Part shown: piece by piece, positions 1 through 6,054 of the stretch
How positions within the stretch are numbered: position 1 is the stretch's first letter
How the letters are laid out: every line of letters begins with the position of its first letter
Assembly: GCA_964423545.1 (NCBI GenBank)
Contig: CAYRFV010000298.1
Location: 1-6,752 of the forward strand
Direction: 5' to 3'
Length of the DNA stretch: 6,752 nucleotides
Source: JALOOE01 sp964423545
GTDB lineage: Bacteria; Chloroflexota; Anaerolineae; CG2-30-64-16
Translations under genes and position numbers: made by a program
Notes under the pieces: model-generated
Told to the model about the DNA's origin: nothing
Database searches by the model: none
The model's input: only the letters and a program-made list of their open reading frames with translations

Positions 1-78
1 CTCAATGCGCTGATTGCGGAGGAGATTGGGGAAGACAAAGCCATGTTCACCCCGCGGGAAAAAGTTCCACAGAAGTGA
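1..78 (+). CDS. C-terminal end of an unidentified protein (5' truncated)
   Basis: Frame 1 is open from the window edge to TGA at 76-78. It encodes 25 residues starting LNALIAEEIGEDK and ending in a charged, polar tail (PREKVPQK). Codons mostly end in G or C, as in the clear genes of this window. The tail is too short to assign a family, and no membrane segment or motif is visible. The same frame stays open after the stop up to 312 and looks coding (see the remnant entry). The TGA could therefore be a nonsense mutation in a longer old gene rather than the true end. Both readings are inferences from codon bias alone. Confidence 0.45.
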   Translation, partial: LNALIAEEIGEDKAMFTPREKVPQK

Positions 79-219
79 GTTCGAGAGCATTGCTTTGGCC
101 CCACGGGCAGCGCGTTCAACGGCCAGGCCAAGGAGGTCCAGCTCGCGATTGCCGACGCCGCCGCGAGCGTGGATCACCGGGTCGAACCGGAGCACGCCCT
201 TCGCATTGCGATGACGCTG
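79..219 (+). pseudogene. Possible decayed coding remnant upstream of the first SulP gene
   Basis: Frame 1 continues after the TGA at 76-78 without another stop until 310-312. From about 97 to 216 nearly every codon ends in G or C. The translation looks protein-like: GPTGSAFNGQAKEV, then a helical-looking stretch ending VEPEHALRIAMTL. The first ATG in this frame is only at 211, near the end of that stretch, and no ribosome binding site sets a start. This suggests the C-terminal piece of a gene that lost its beginning, or the continuation of the gene ending at 78 beyond a nonsense codon. The family is not recognised. A chance open frame in GC-rich DNA remains possible. Confidence 0.3.
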
Positions 220-220
220 A

Positions 221-253
221 AGACCTTTAGGGTCTCGCAGACCCTGAAGGTCT
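221..253 (+). repeat. Near-perfect 15-bp hairpin with CGC loop in the sulP1 leader
   Basis: Arm 221-235 (AGACCTTTAGGGTCT) pairs with arm 239-253 (AGACCCTGAAGGTCT) across a 3-nt loop. Fourteen pairs are Watson-Crick and one is T-G. Each arm is itself an AGACC-N5-GGTCT dyad, so the element also reads as two tandem copies of a 15-bp dyad 18 bp apart. It has no T-run after it, so it is not a classic intrinsic terminator. It lies 41 nt upstream of the SulP ribosome binding site. It could be a leader-RNA stem, a terminator of the upstream remnant, or a paired operator for a dimeric regulator. The repeat is directly visible; the function is inferred. Confidence 0.75.
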
Positions 254-265
254 GGCCGCGGAAGC

Positions 266-291
266 GCCGTACTGAATCTGACGTGTACGGC
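266..291 (+). repeat. 7-bp hairpin 3 nt before the sulP1 ribosome binding site
   Basis: GCCGTAC (266-272) and GTACGGC (285-291) form a perfect inverted repeat with a 12-nt loop. The right arm ends 3 nt before the AAGGAG ribosome binding site. In RNA this stem would sit against the ribosome binding site and could affect initiation. A 7-bp repeat can occur by chance in GC-rich DNA, so the interest lies in its position and its closeness to the stronger hairpin at 221-253. Confidence 0.45.
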
Positions 292-294
292 AAG

Positions 295-300
295 AAGGAG
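295..300 (+). promoter_or_regulatory. Ribosome binding site that decides the sulP1 start
   Basis: AAGGAG lies 8 nt before ATG 309 but only 2 nt before the upstream in-frame ATG 303. The usual spacing of about 5-9 nt favours ATG 309, which trims two residues (Met-Ser) from the longest reading. Confidence 0.7.
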
Positions 301-308
301 CAATGTCC

Positions 309-2039
309 ATGAATACGAACCCGGCTCGCTCCGCGTCGCGCGGTAATCTGGTCCCCGACCTGATTGCGGGCCTGACCACCGGCGTCGCCAACATTCCCGA
401 TGCCATGGCCTCGGCCATCTTGGCCGGCATCAATCCCCTCCAGGGGCTGTACGCGGTCATGATCGGCACGCCGTTGGGCGCCCTCTTCGGCAGCTCGGCG
501 TTTATGAACGTCGCCGCCACCAGCGCCCTGGCCATCACCGCGGGCTCAGCCGTGGCCGGCTACAGCGAGGATGCACGCGCCAGCGCGATTACGACCCTGG
601 CCCTGATGACCGGCCTGGTCATGCTGATCGCCGGATTGCTCAAGCTGGGCCGGCTGCTGCGCTTCGTCTCCAATTCGGTGGTCATCGGCTTCCTCACCGG
701 CGTCTCCATTAACGTCATCCTGTCGCAGTTGGGCGACTTCACCGGCTATTCCAGCGAATACTCCAACAAGGTGGTCAAGGCCATCGACACGCTGCTGCAC
801 CTGAACCAGATCGACCTTCAGACAACCGCTATCGGACTGCTGACGGTGGCCGTGATCCTGTTGGTGGACCGGACCAGGCTGCGCAACTTCTCCATGCTCT
901 TCGGCATGCTGGTCGGCTCGGTCGTAGTGGTGATCCTGGGATGGATCGAGGTGCAGCTGGTGAGCGACGTAGCATCCATCCCGGACACGCTGAAACTTAT
1001 TACCATCGTCCAACTGCCTGACCTGACGATCGCGCCCGCCCTCATCGCAGACGCCATCGCCCTTGCTATCATCGCACTAGTACAAGGCGCCGGGGTCAGT
1101 AAGGCCTATCCCAACCCGGACGGCAAGTATCCGGACAGCTCGCGCGATTTCGTCGGCCAGGCCGCGGCCAACATCGGCGCCGGGTTCTTCCAGGGCATGC
1201 CGATCGGCGGCTCGGTGTCTGCGACAGCCCTCAACATCAGCTCAGGCGCTAAATCGCGTTGGGCGAACGTCTTCTCGGGCCTGGTTGTGGTGGTGGCCGT
1301 GCTGGTTTTCAGCCCAGCAGTGAGCCAGGTAGCCATGCCGGCCATGGCCGCCGTGTTGATTGTGGCTGGCTTCCAGTCTATCAAATGGAACCGCATTGCT
1401 GATATCTGGGCCACCGGCTGGCCCCCGCGTATCGTGATGCTGGTCACTCTGGTGCTGACGCTGGCGATTCCGCTGCAACAGGCGGTGTTTCTCGGTGTGT
1501 TGCTGTCGATCCTCGCCTATTTCTTCGTTACGTCTACGCACGAGGTGCGTCTGACGCAGATCATTCAGAACCCGGACGGCACCGTGACTGAAGGCCCCGC
1601 GCCAGCTGAATTGCCCAGCAACGCGGTGACGGTGCTGCAAATCTATGGCAACATGACCTTCACCGGTGCAGAGACGCTCGAACAATACCTGCCCAAGGCG
1701 GGCAGCGCGACGCGGCCCGTGGTGATCCTGCGGCTGCGGGCGCAAGAGGGCATTGGGAGTTCCTTCATCACCGTCCTGGAACGCTATTCGCAACAGGTCA
1801 AGGCTGTGGGCGGCAGGCTGATGGTGGCCGGGATCAGCAAAAAGGTGAAGGGGCAACTGGATCGCACCGAGACCACCAGCGACCTCCTGGGCCCGGAGAA
1901 CGTGTTCGTCGCCACGACGAATCTCGGCGCCAGCACGCGGGCCGCGCTCGCCGCTGCGCAGCGTTGGCTCGAGCAGGTCCCTGCGGCAGAGGCTCCGGCG
2001 GATGCGCCAGACGCATCGGATGCGTCTGGCGCATCATAG
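309..2039 (+). CDS. SulP/SLC26-family inorganic anion permease with degenerate STAS domain
   Basis: This is an inner-membrane anion transporter of the SulP (SLC26) family, 576 residues from ATG 309, close to the usual 550-600. Residues about 15-42 match the SulP first helix (DLIAGLTTGVANIPDAMA). About 10-14 hydrophobic segments follow to about residue 415. The family signature around helices 8-9/10 is visible at about 293-310 (FFQGMPIGGSVSATALN). A STAS-like domain spans about 437-555. The central STAS motif, normally a D-x-S/T-x-L/G phospho-acceptor loop, reads RLRAQEGIGSS and lacks the usual acidic start. In the transport core the family IPQ-S-MAYA is IPDAMAS (Asp31), and the acidic residue of the V-E-S-L helix-8 motif is Gln259. 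The substrate may therefore differ from sulfate or bicarbonate. The last 20 residues form an Ala/Asp/Ser-rich tail encoded by the hairpin at 2001-2035. The family is secure; the substrate is unknown. Confidence 0.95.
   Translation: MNTNPARSASRGNLVPDLIAGLTTGVANIPDAMASAILAGINPLQGLYAVMIGTPLGALFGSSAFMNVAATSALAITAGSAVAGYSEDARASAITTLALMTGLVMLIAGLLKLGRLLRFVSNSVVIGFLTGVSINVILSQLGDFTGYSSEYSNKVVKAIDTLLHLNQIDLQTTAIGLLTVAVILLVDRTRLRNFSMLFGMLVGSVVVVILGWIEVQLVSDVASIPDTLKLITIVQLPDLTIAPALIADAIALAIIALVQGAGVSKAYPNPDGKYPDSSRDFVGQAAANIGAGFFQGMPIGGSVSATALNISSGAKSRWANVFSGLVVVVAVLVFSPAVSQVAMPAMAAVLIVAGFQSIKWNRIADIWATGWPPRIVMLVTLVLTLAIPLQQAVFLGVLLSILAYFFVTSTHEVRLTQIIQNPDGTVTEGPAPAELPSNAVTVLQIYGNMTFTGAETLEQYLPKAGSATRPVVILRLRAQEGIGSSFITVLERYSQQVKAVGGRLMVAGISKKVKGQLDRTETTSDLLGPENVFVATTNLGASTRAALAAAQRWLEQVPAAEAPADAPDASDASGAS
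2001..2035 (+). repeat. Perfect 17-bp inverted repeat overlapping the end of sulP1
   Basis: GATGCGCCAGACGCATC (2001-2017) and GATGCGTCTGGCGCATC (2019-2035) are exact reverse complements separated by one base. As RNA this gives a stem of about 15 bp with a TCGGA loop, finishing one base before the TAG at 2037-2039. It encodes the low-complexity DAPDASDASGAS tail. A third copy of AGACGCA at 2038-2044 could pair with 2021-2027 in an alternative, weaker stem. No T-run follows, so it is at best a non-classical terminator. It could also block 3' exonucleases, act as an attenuator between the two permease genes, or be a REP-like palindrome that inserted at the gene end. Confidence 0.85.
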
Positions 2040-2245
2040 ACGCACCCACAAGGCGGGGGTGATCCCGTACAGCGGAACTGGAGCGGCACGGCATCGACTT
2101 GCGGATTGCGCGCGACTGCGCCGCTGCGCCAGCTCTTGACAGCAACGGGCCTGACGATGTGGCTTGCCGCAGAGCGCACCTATGCTTCAATGCGCGCCGC
2201 GGCGGTGGCGTATCACGCGCAATTTGGCGCGTCGTAGAGGAATCC
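2040..2245. other. 206-bp gap between the two SulP genes
   Basis: The frame of the second SulP gene stays open upstream to about 2099. The extra 49 residues do not look like SulP sequence and lack a well-placed ribosome binding site. A consensus TTGACA lies at 2136-2141, but no good -10 hexamer follows at 16-18 bp. A TATGCT at 2181-2186 lies about 39 bp away, too far to be its partner. The gap length suggests the second SulP gene has its own promoter, but I cannot place one. The only clear structure is the hairpin at 2215-2232. Confidence 0.5.
2215..2240 (+). promoter_or_regulatory. Short hairpin plus ribosome binding site of sulP2
   Basis: ACGCGC (2215-2220) and GCGCGT (2227-2232) form a perfect 6-bp GC-rich stem with an AATTTG loop. 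AGAGG at 2236-2240 lies 5 nt before ATG 2246 and fixes that start. The stem ends 3 nt before the ribosome binding site, the same offset as at sulP1. Whether the stem matters for translation is inference. Confidence 0.5.
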
Positions 2246-3952
2246 ATGCAACTGAACCGCGAAAAGCTTCGCCGGCAGCTCAATCGTTATGTTCCGATCA
2301 CGGCCTGGCTGCCCACCTACCCGCGCGATTCCCTGCGCAGCGACATCATTTCGGGCGTTACCGTCTGGGGCGTGATGGTCCCGGTGGCCATGGCGTACGC
2401 CGAGATGGCAGGCCTTCCGCCGGAGGCAGGGCTCTACACTGCCTTCGCGGCGCTGTTGGGTTACGCCATCTTCAGCACCAGCCGGCATCTTAAGGTGACA
2501 ACCAGCTCCACCATGGCCGTGATGTCGGCGGCAGTCGTTGTCGGCATGGCTGCAGGGGATCCGGCCAGATACGCGGCGCTCACCGCGGCCCTCGCCCTCA
2601 TTGTCGGCGTGATCTTGCTCCTCGCGGGTGTCGCCCGCCTTGGGTTCATCTCCGACTTCCTCTCCAAGTCAGTGGTCACGGGGTTCGTCTTCGGCCTGGC
2701 GCTGGTTATTGCCATCGGCCAGCTTCCCAAGCTGCTCGGGCTGCCCTCCGGCCAGGGGGACTTCTTCGAGCAATGCTACCAGCTTCTCACAAATCTGTCG
2801 CAGATCAAGCCATCCACGTTGGTCGTCGGCGTCTCCGCCCTGGTCATCATTTTCCTGGTCAAGCGGTTCTTCCCGCGCCTGCCCTCCGGACTGGTTGCCC
2901 TGGTGCTGGGCATCCTCGCCGTTTCCATCTTCAATCTCGATGAGTACGGCGTCAGCATCGTCGGCGCCATCCCGACCGGGCTGCCCACTCCCGGCCTGCC
3001 CCAGGTCTCGCTCGGTGATCTGCCCTACCTGATTACGGGCGCCCTCGGCATCGTCTTCCTGGCCGTCGGGGAATCGCTGGGAAGCGCCCGCTCTTTTGCC
3101 GCCAAGCACCGCTACGAGATCAACCCGGACCAGGAACTGATCGCCCTTGGGGCAGCCAACATCAACGCCGGCCTGTTCCAGGGCTTCACCGTCGACGCCA
3201 GCCTCTCATCCACGGCTACCGCCGATGAGGCAGGCGAACGCACGCAGCTTTCGTCGATCGTGACCGCCGTGCTGATCATCATCACCCTGCTGGTGCTGGC
3301 GCCCCTGTTCTACAATCTGCCCAACGCGGTTCTGGGCGCCATCGTGATCGCCTCTGTCATTGGGCTGATGGACGTGGCCGAGCTCAAGCGCTTCTATGGC
3401 TCAAACCGGGTCGACTTCGTGCTCGCCATGGTCGCGATGTTCGGGGTTCTGACCACCGACGTGCTGACAGGTCTGCTGATCGCCGTGTTCCTCTCCTTGC
3501 TGATCATCCTGTACCGGGCCAGCCGGCCCCACTTGGCCGTCCTGGGCGAGGTGCCGGGCCAGGTGGCGACCTACGGCGACGTCGCCCGGCACCCGGAGAA
3601 CGCGCAGGTCCCCGGTCTGCTCATCGTGCGGCTCGATGCGCCGCTCTACTTCCTGAATGCCAATGTAGCGCGCGGCCAGATCCTGGGCCTTGTCACGGCC
3701 AGCCAGCCGCCGCCCAGGGCCATCCTCTTCGACCTGGGCGCCAGCGCGGATCTCGATGTCGCCAGCCTGGACATGCTGAAGAACCTGGTCCGCGAGTTGG
3801 AAGAGGCCGGCGTCGACGTGCTCCTGGCCGAGGTACGGGGCCGGGTTCGCGACCGGCTGCGGAAGGCCAACGTCATGGCGGATATCGGAGAGAATCGCAT
3901 CTACCAGAGCGTCCCCGCGGCTGTGCATGATTTTGAGCAGCGGAATCGGTAG
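2246..3952 (+). CDS. SulP/SLC26-family anion permease with C-terminal STAS domain
   Basis: This is an inner-membrane SulP transporter of 568 residues, the usual family length, expected to move sulfate, bicarbonate or a similar anion. ATG 2246 is chosen because AGAGG lies 5 nt upstream and the protein then starts MQLNREKLRRQLNRYVP, a typical SulP N-terminus. Residues about 33-64 are the first-helix signature (DIISGVTV, MAYAEMAGLPPEAGLY), followed by the FSTSRHLKVTTSSTMAV loop. The helix-8 motif keeps its acidic residue (GESLGSA, Glu276). The reentrant signature is at about 309-325 (LFQGFTVDASLSSTAT). The STAS domain spans about 455-560, with FDLGASADLDVASLDML at about 495-511 and the usual VRDRLRKANVMADIGENRIYQSV end. 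Its stop overlaps the ribosome binding site of the next gene, so the two are probably co-transcribed. The first-helix IPQ is VPV here, and the substrate cannot be fixed from sequence. Confidence 0.97.
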   Translation: MQLNREKLRRQLNRYVPITAWLPTYPRDSLRSDIISGVTVWGVMVPVAMAYAEMAGLPPEAGLYTAFAALLGYAIFSTSRHLKVTTSSTMAVMSAAVVVGMAAGDPARYAALTAALALIVGVILLLAGVARLGFISDFLSKSVVTGFVFGLALVIAIGQLPKLLGLPSGQGDFFEQCYQLLTNLSQIKPSTLVVGVSALVIIFLVKRFFPRLPSGLVALVLGILAVSIFNLDEYGVSIVGAIPTGLPTPGLPQVSLGDLPYLITGALGIVFLAVGESLGSARSFAAKHRYEINPDQELIALGAANINAGLFQGFTVDASLSSTATADEAGERTQLSSIVTAVLIIITLLVLAPLFYNLPNAVLGAIVIASVIGLMDVAELKRFYGSNRVDFVLAMVAMFGVLTTDVLTGLLIAVFLSLLIILYRASRPHLAVLGEVPGQVATYGDVARHPENAQVPGLLIVRLDAPLYFLNANVARGQILGLVTASQPPPRAILFDLGASADLDVASLDMLKNLVRELEEAGVDVLLAEVRGRVRDRLRKANVMADIGENRIYQSVPAAVHDFEQRNR

Positions 3953-3956
3953 GAGG
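3951..3956 (+). promoter_or_regulatory. Ribosome binding site overlapping the sulP2 stop codon
   Basis: AGGAGG starts inside the TAG stop (3950-3952) of the SulP gene and lies 6 nt before ATG 3963. The spacing selects ATG 3963 over the in-frame ATG 3927, which lies inside the SulP gene. It also points to coupled expression. Confidence 0.8.
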
Positions 3957-3962
3957 ATCACG

Positions 3963-4634
3963 ATGGACCAAGAAATAGCCTCAACTCGCGCGCGTTTGAC
4001 CACGCCGCGCGCCGCCGCCGTGGCCGGCATCCTGTTTTCAGTCCTGCTCATCATCTGCCTGGTGCTCATCCGGATTTCTGTCCCCGCCGACCCGCGCGAT
4101 GCGGGGGCCTGGCTTGCCGGCAGCGGGACAAACGTCACCCTGGCGCTGAACCTGCTGCCGTTCTCCGGGGTGGCGTTCCTGTGGTTCATCGGTGTGGTGC
4201 GCGACCGCCTCGGGGAGTATGAGGATCGGCTGTTCTCCACCGTGTTCCTCGGCAGTGGACTCCTGTTCCTGGCCATGCTGTTCAGCTCGGCCGCGACGGC
4301 GGGCGGCGTCATGACGGTCTACCAGACTATGCCCCAGCAAATCATCGATACCGGTCTTTATGGGTACGGCCGCGCGACCACGTACGAGCTGATGAATACC
4401 TACGCGATCAAGATGGCTGGGATCTTCATGCTTTCGAGTTGCACGCTCTTCCTGCGCCTGAAGCTCGCGCCGCGTTGGATGGTGTTTCTCGGCTATGCGC
4501 TGGCGCTGTGTCTCCTGCTGAGCATCGGCTTCATTAGCTGGATCGCGCTGGTCTTCCCCCTGTGGACGCTTCTGATCAGCGTGTACATCCTGATCCAGAA
4601 TTATCGCAGGAAGGCCGCTACGGCAGTCTCGTGA
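3963..4634 (+). CDS. Six-helix membrane protein of unknown function
   Basis: The 223-residue product has a short polar N-terminus with basic residues (STRARLTTPRA) and about six hydrophobic segments: about 18-40, 57-79, 91-117, 147-164, 172-187 and 189-211. A soluble loop lies at about 41-55 (PADPRDAGAWLAGSG) and another, with EYEDR, at about 80-90. The stretch FLGSGLLFLAMLF and the later YELMNTYAIKMAGIFMLSS resemble conserved hypothetical membrane proteins as I remember them. I know of no assigned function and see no catalytic or metal-binding motif. The gene starts 10 nt after the SulP stop with a strong AGGAGG site, so it is very probably in an operon with that permease. A partner or accessory role for the transporter is a guess from context only. 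Confidence 0.88.
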   Translation: MDQEIASTRARLTTPRAAAVAGILFSVLLIICLVLIRISVPADPRDAGAWLAGSGTNVTLALNLLPFSGVAFLWFIGVVRDRLGEYEDRLFSTVFLGSGLLFLAMLFSSAATAGGVMTVYQTMPQQIIDTGLYGYGRATTYELMNTYAIKMAGIFMLSSCTLFLRLKLAPRWMVFLGYALALCLLLSIGFISWIALVFPLWTLLISVYILIQNYRRKAATAVS

Positions 4635-4763
4635 ACAGCCCGAAACCCTATGGCAGAGAGTAGACGCCCATGATAGCATCTCCTGCCCCTACGGGTGACG
4701 CGGCAACCCAGGAGGCGTGGCGTTACGGCCCGCCTGGCACCATGAGATGGAAAGCGAAGAACC

Positions 4764-5735
4764 ATGAAGCGAGAACGCCTGAAGGCACGGCTCGAGAAGC
4801 TGTATGCCCGGCTGGATCGGCGACTGGGCGGCCGGCTCAGCCTGCTCGTGCGGACCGCACTGTCCTACGGCCAGGATGATGGTCCCCTCGCGGCGCGGTC
4901 CATCGCCTACTACGCCCTGTTCGCCGTGTTCCCGGCGATCCTGGCGCTCATCGTCGTCGCGAGCGCGGTGCTGGAATCGGAGGAGGTCCAGGAGTCGGTG
5001 ATGGCCCTGGTGGCGCAGTACGCGCCCATCGCACTGGATGTCGTGGCGGGCAACATCGAGCAGCTTCTCGCAAAGAGCAAAACTGTTGGCCTGATCGCCC
5101 TGGTAGGCCTCATCTGGTCGGCGTCCGGGGTGGCTAGCGCCATCTTTCGGGCAGTGAACCGGGCCTGGGGCGTCCCCAGCTCCGGGCTCGTCCTGTCGGC
5201 AAGGCTGTATGGCCTGGCCATGATCTCCATCGTCGGCGCCTTTTTTCTGCTGGCCCTGTTCATGGACCCCATCGTGAGTTTGGCTCGGGCCTGGCAGGTA
5301 TCGGTGTTGGGCTGGCAGCCCTCTGCCCAGCCCGGCGCCGACCGGCTGGTGAGCTGGCTGTCGGCTCTGGCGCCGGCGCTGTTTTCGGTCGGCGCCTTCG
5401 TCCTGATCTATCGCCTGATGCCGCGCGCCAGGGTCGGGTGGCGCGACGTGTGGCTGGGCGGGCTGATCGCCGGCCTGATTTGGGGAGCGGGCAAGCAGAT
5501 CTTTGCCTGGTACGCGGGCAACATTGCCACGTACAACGTGATCTATGGTTCCGTGGGCGCCATTATTGCCTTTTTGCTGTGGTGCTATCTCAGCGGCCAG
5601 ATCCTCTTGCTGGGCGCTGAGTTCACCGCCGAGTATAGCCGCTGGCGCCTGGCAGGCCGCCCCTTGGAAACACGGCCACTGGGCGAGTGGATGGCCGACT
5701 GGTCGCGCACAAGGCAGATCGAGGCAGGTGCATGA
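4764..5735 (+). CDS. YihY/BrkB family inner-membrane protein
   Basis: The product has 323 residues, a typical family length, with about six membrane helices. The YihY/BrkB (virulence factor BrkB) pattern is clear. There is a basic amphipathic N-terminus (MKRERLKARLEKLYARLDRR). Next comes DGPLAARSIAYYALFAVFPAILALI at about 39-63. The C-terminal signature YNVIYGSVGAIIAFLLWCYLSGQILLLGAEFTAEY is at about 257-291. The molecular function of this family is unsettled: it was once confused with RNase BN, and BrkB was linked to serum resistance in Bordetella. ATG 4764 is the first start in frame. It has only a weak purine-rich upstream stretch (GAAGA, 4756-4760), and a tiny MESEEP reading frame (4747-4767) ends in ATGA overlap with it. 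The gap of 129 nt from the previous gene allows either the same transcript or a separate promoter. Confidence 0.95.
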   Translation: MKRERLKARLEKLYARLDRRLGGRLSLLVRTALSYGQDDGPLAARSIAYYALFAVFPAILALIVVASAVLESEEVQESVMALVAQYAPIALDVVAGNIEQLLAKSKTVGLIALVGLIWSASGVASAIFRAVNRAWGVPSSGLVLSARLYGLAMISIVGAFFLLALFMDPIVSLARAWQVSVLGWQPSAQPGADRLVSWLSALAPALFSVGAFVLIYRLMPRARVGWRDVWLGGLIAGLIWGAGKQIFAWYAGNIATYNVIYGSVGAIIAFLLWCYLSGQILLLGAEFTAEYSRWRLAGRPLETRPLGEWMADWSRTRQIEAGA

Positions 5736-5855
5736 TCTGGCGCTGACGAAGCCAGGCCCGATCGTCTGTCTTTCGATGCGCCACTGGTGTTGGCCAACGC
5801 GGCGTTCGTCCCCGAGCGCATGGTAGCCCTGATCGCCAACGCGGGCCGGGACTGA
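5736..5855 (+). pseudogene. Short coding remnant in frame after brkB
   Basis: Directly after the brkB TGA (5733-5735) the same frame stays open for 39 codons to TGA 5853-5855. The second half is strongly G/C-ending and reads FDAPLVLANAAFVPERMVALIANAGRD. It looks like the C-terminus of another protein rather than a YihY tail, since the upstream protein already ends at its usual place. The only internal ATG (5820) leaves 11 residues and has no convincing ribosome binding site. I read it as the stump of a deleted gene. The family is not recognised, and translation by stop readthrough is a less likely alternative. Confidence 0.35.
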
Positions 5856-6014
5856 AAGTGTGCCATTTTCGATTCGGAAGCCATCAGCTCTTTCCCGGAA
5901 ACGAACGTAGCCTCCTGGCAGGCTCGATGAAGGAGCAAGAAACAGAAAGGTAACGTGGCAGTGGTCCGCCTATATCTCGGATGCAGGCCACTCTACATAG
6001 TTCGCTATCTAAAG

Positions 6015-6052
6015 GCAGCGCTGCACGGCTCAACCCGCCGCGAGCCGCGGCG
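6015..6052 (+). repeat. Two small perfect GC-rich palindromes
   Basis: GCAGCGCTGC at 6015-6024 is a perfect 10-bp palindrome. CGCCGCG (6036-6042) and CGCGGCG (6046-6052) form a perfect 7-bp stem with an AGC loop. They lead directly into the larger hairpin at 6055-6117, so about 100 bp are almost continuously self-complementary. Single stems of this size can arise by chance in GC-rich DNA; the clustering is what stands out. Confidence 0.5.
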
Positions 6053-6054
6053 CG

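Noticed and set aside
546..1013. Minus-strand His/Gln/Asp-rich ORF
   Set aside because: It is a complement shadow of the transmembrane codons of the first SulP gene; a composition rich in H, Q and D is typical of such shadows.
2080..2103. Sigma-54-like GGCACG and TTGC blocks
   Set aside because: The GG and GC dinucleotides are too far apart for the -24/-12 spacing.
2136..2186. Sigma-70 promoter with the consensus TTGACA at 2136-2141
   Set aside because: No acceptable -10 hexamer lies 16-18 bp downstream. The only TATGCT (2181-2186) is about 39 bp away, so this is probably a chance hexamer.
2099..2245. N-terminal extension of the second SulP protein by 49 residues
   Set aside because: The frame is open, but the start would be TTG without a well-placed ribosome binding site, and the residues do not look like SulP sequence. 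ATG 2246 has AGAGG at 5 nt and gives a typical N-terminus.
3401..4312. Long minus-strand ORF of 303 codons
   Set aside because: It is antisense to the well-supported SulP STAS domain and the following membrane-protein gene. Its composition is that expected from the reverse complement of G/C-ending codons.
4670..4879. Small ORF MIASPAPTGDAATQEAW overlapping the start of brkB
   Set aside because: It overlaps the brkB coding region by 116 nt, has only a weak upstream purine stretch, and its second half is a frame shadow of brkB. The AGGAGG at 4710-4715 is not correctly spaced to any start.
5585..5938. Minus-strand ORF of 117 codons
   Set aside because: Two thirds of it lie opposite brkB or its in-frame remnant, where the plus-strand codon bias is clear. 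It has no ribosome binding site or recognisable product.
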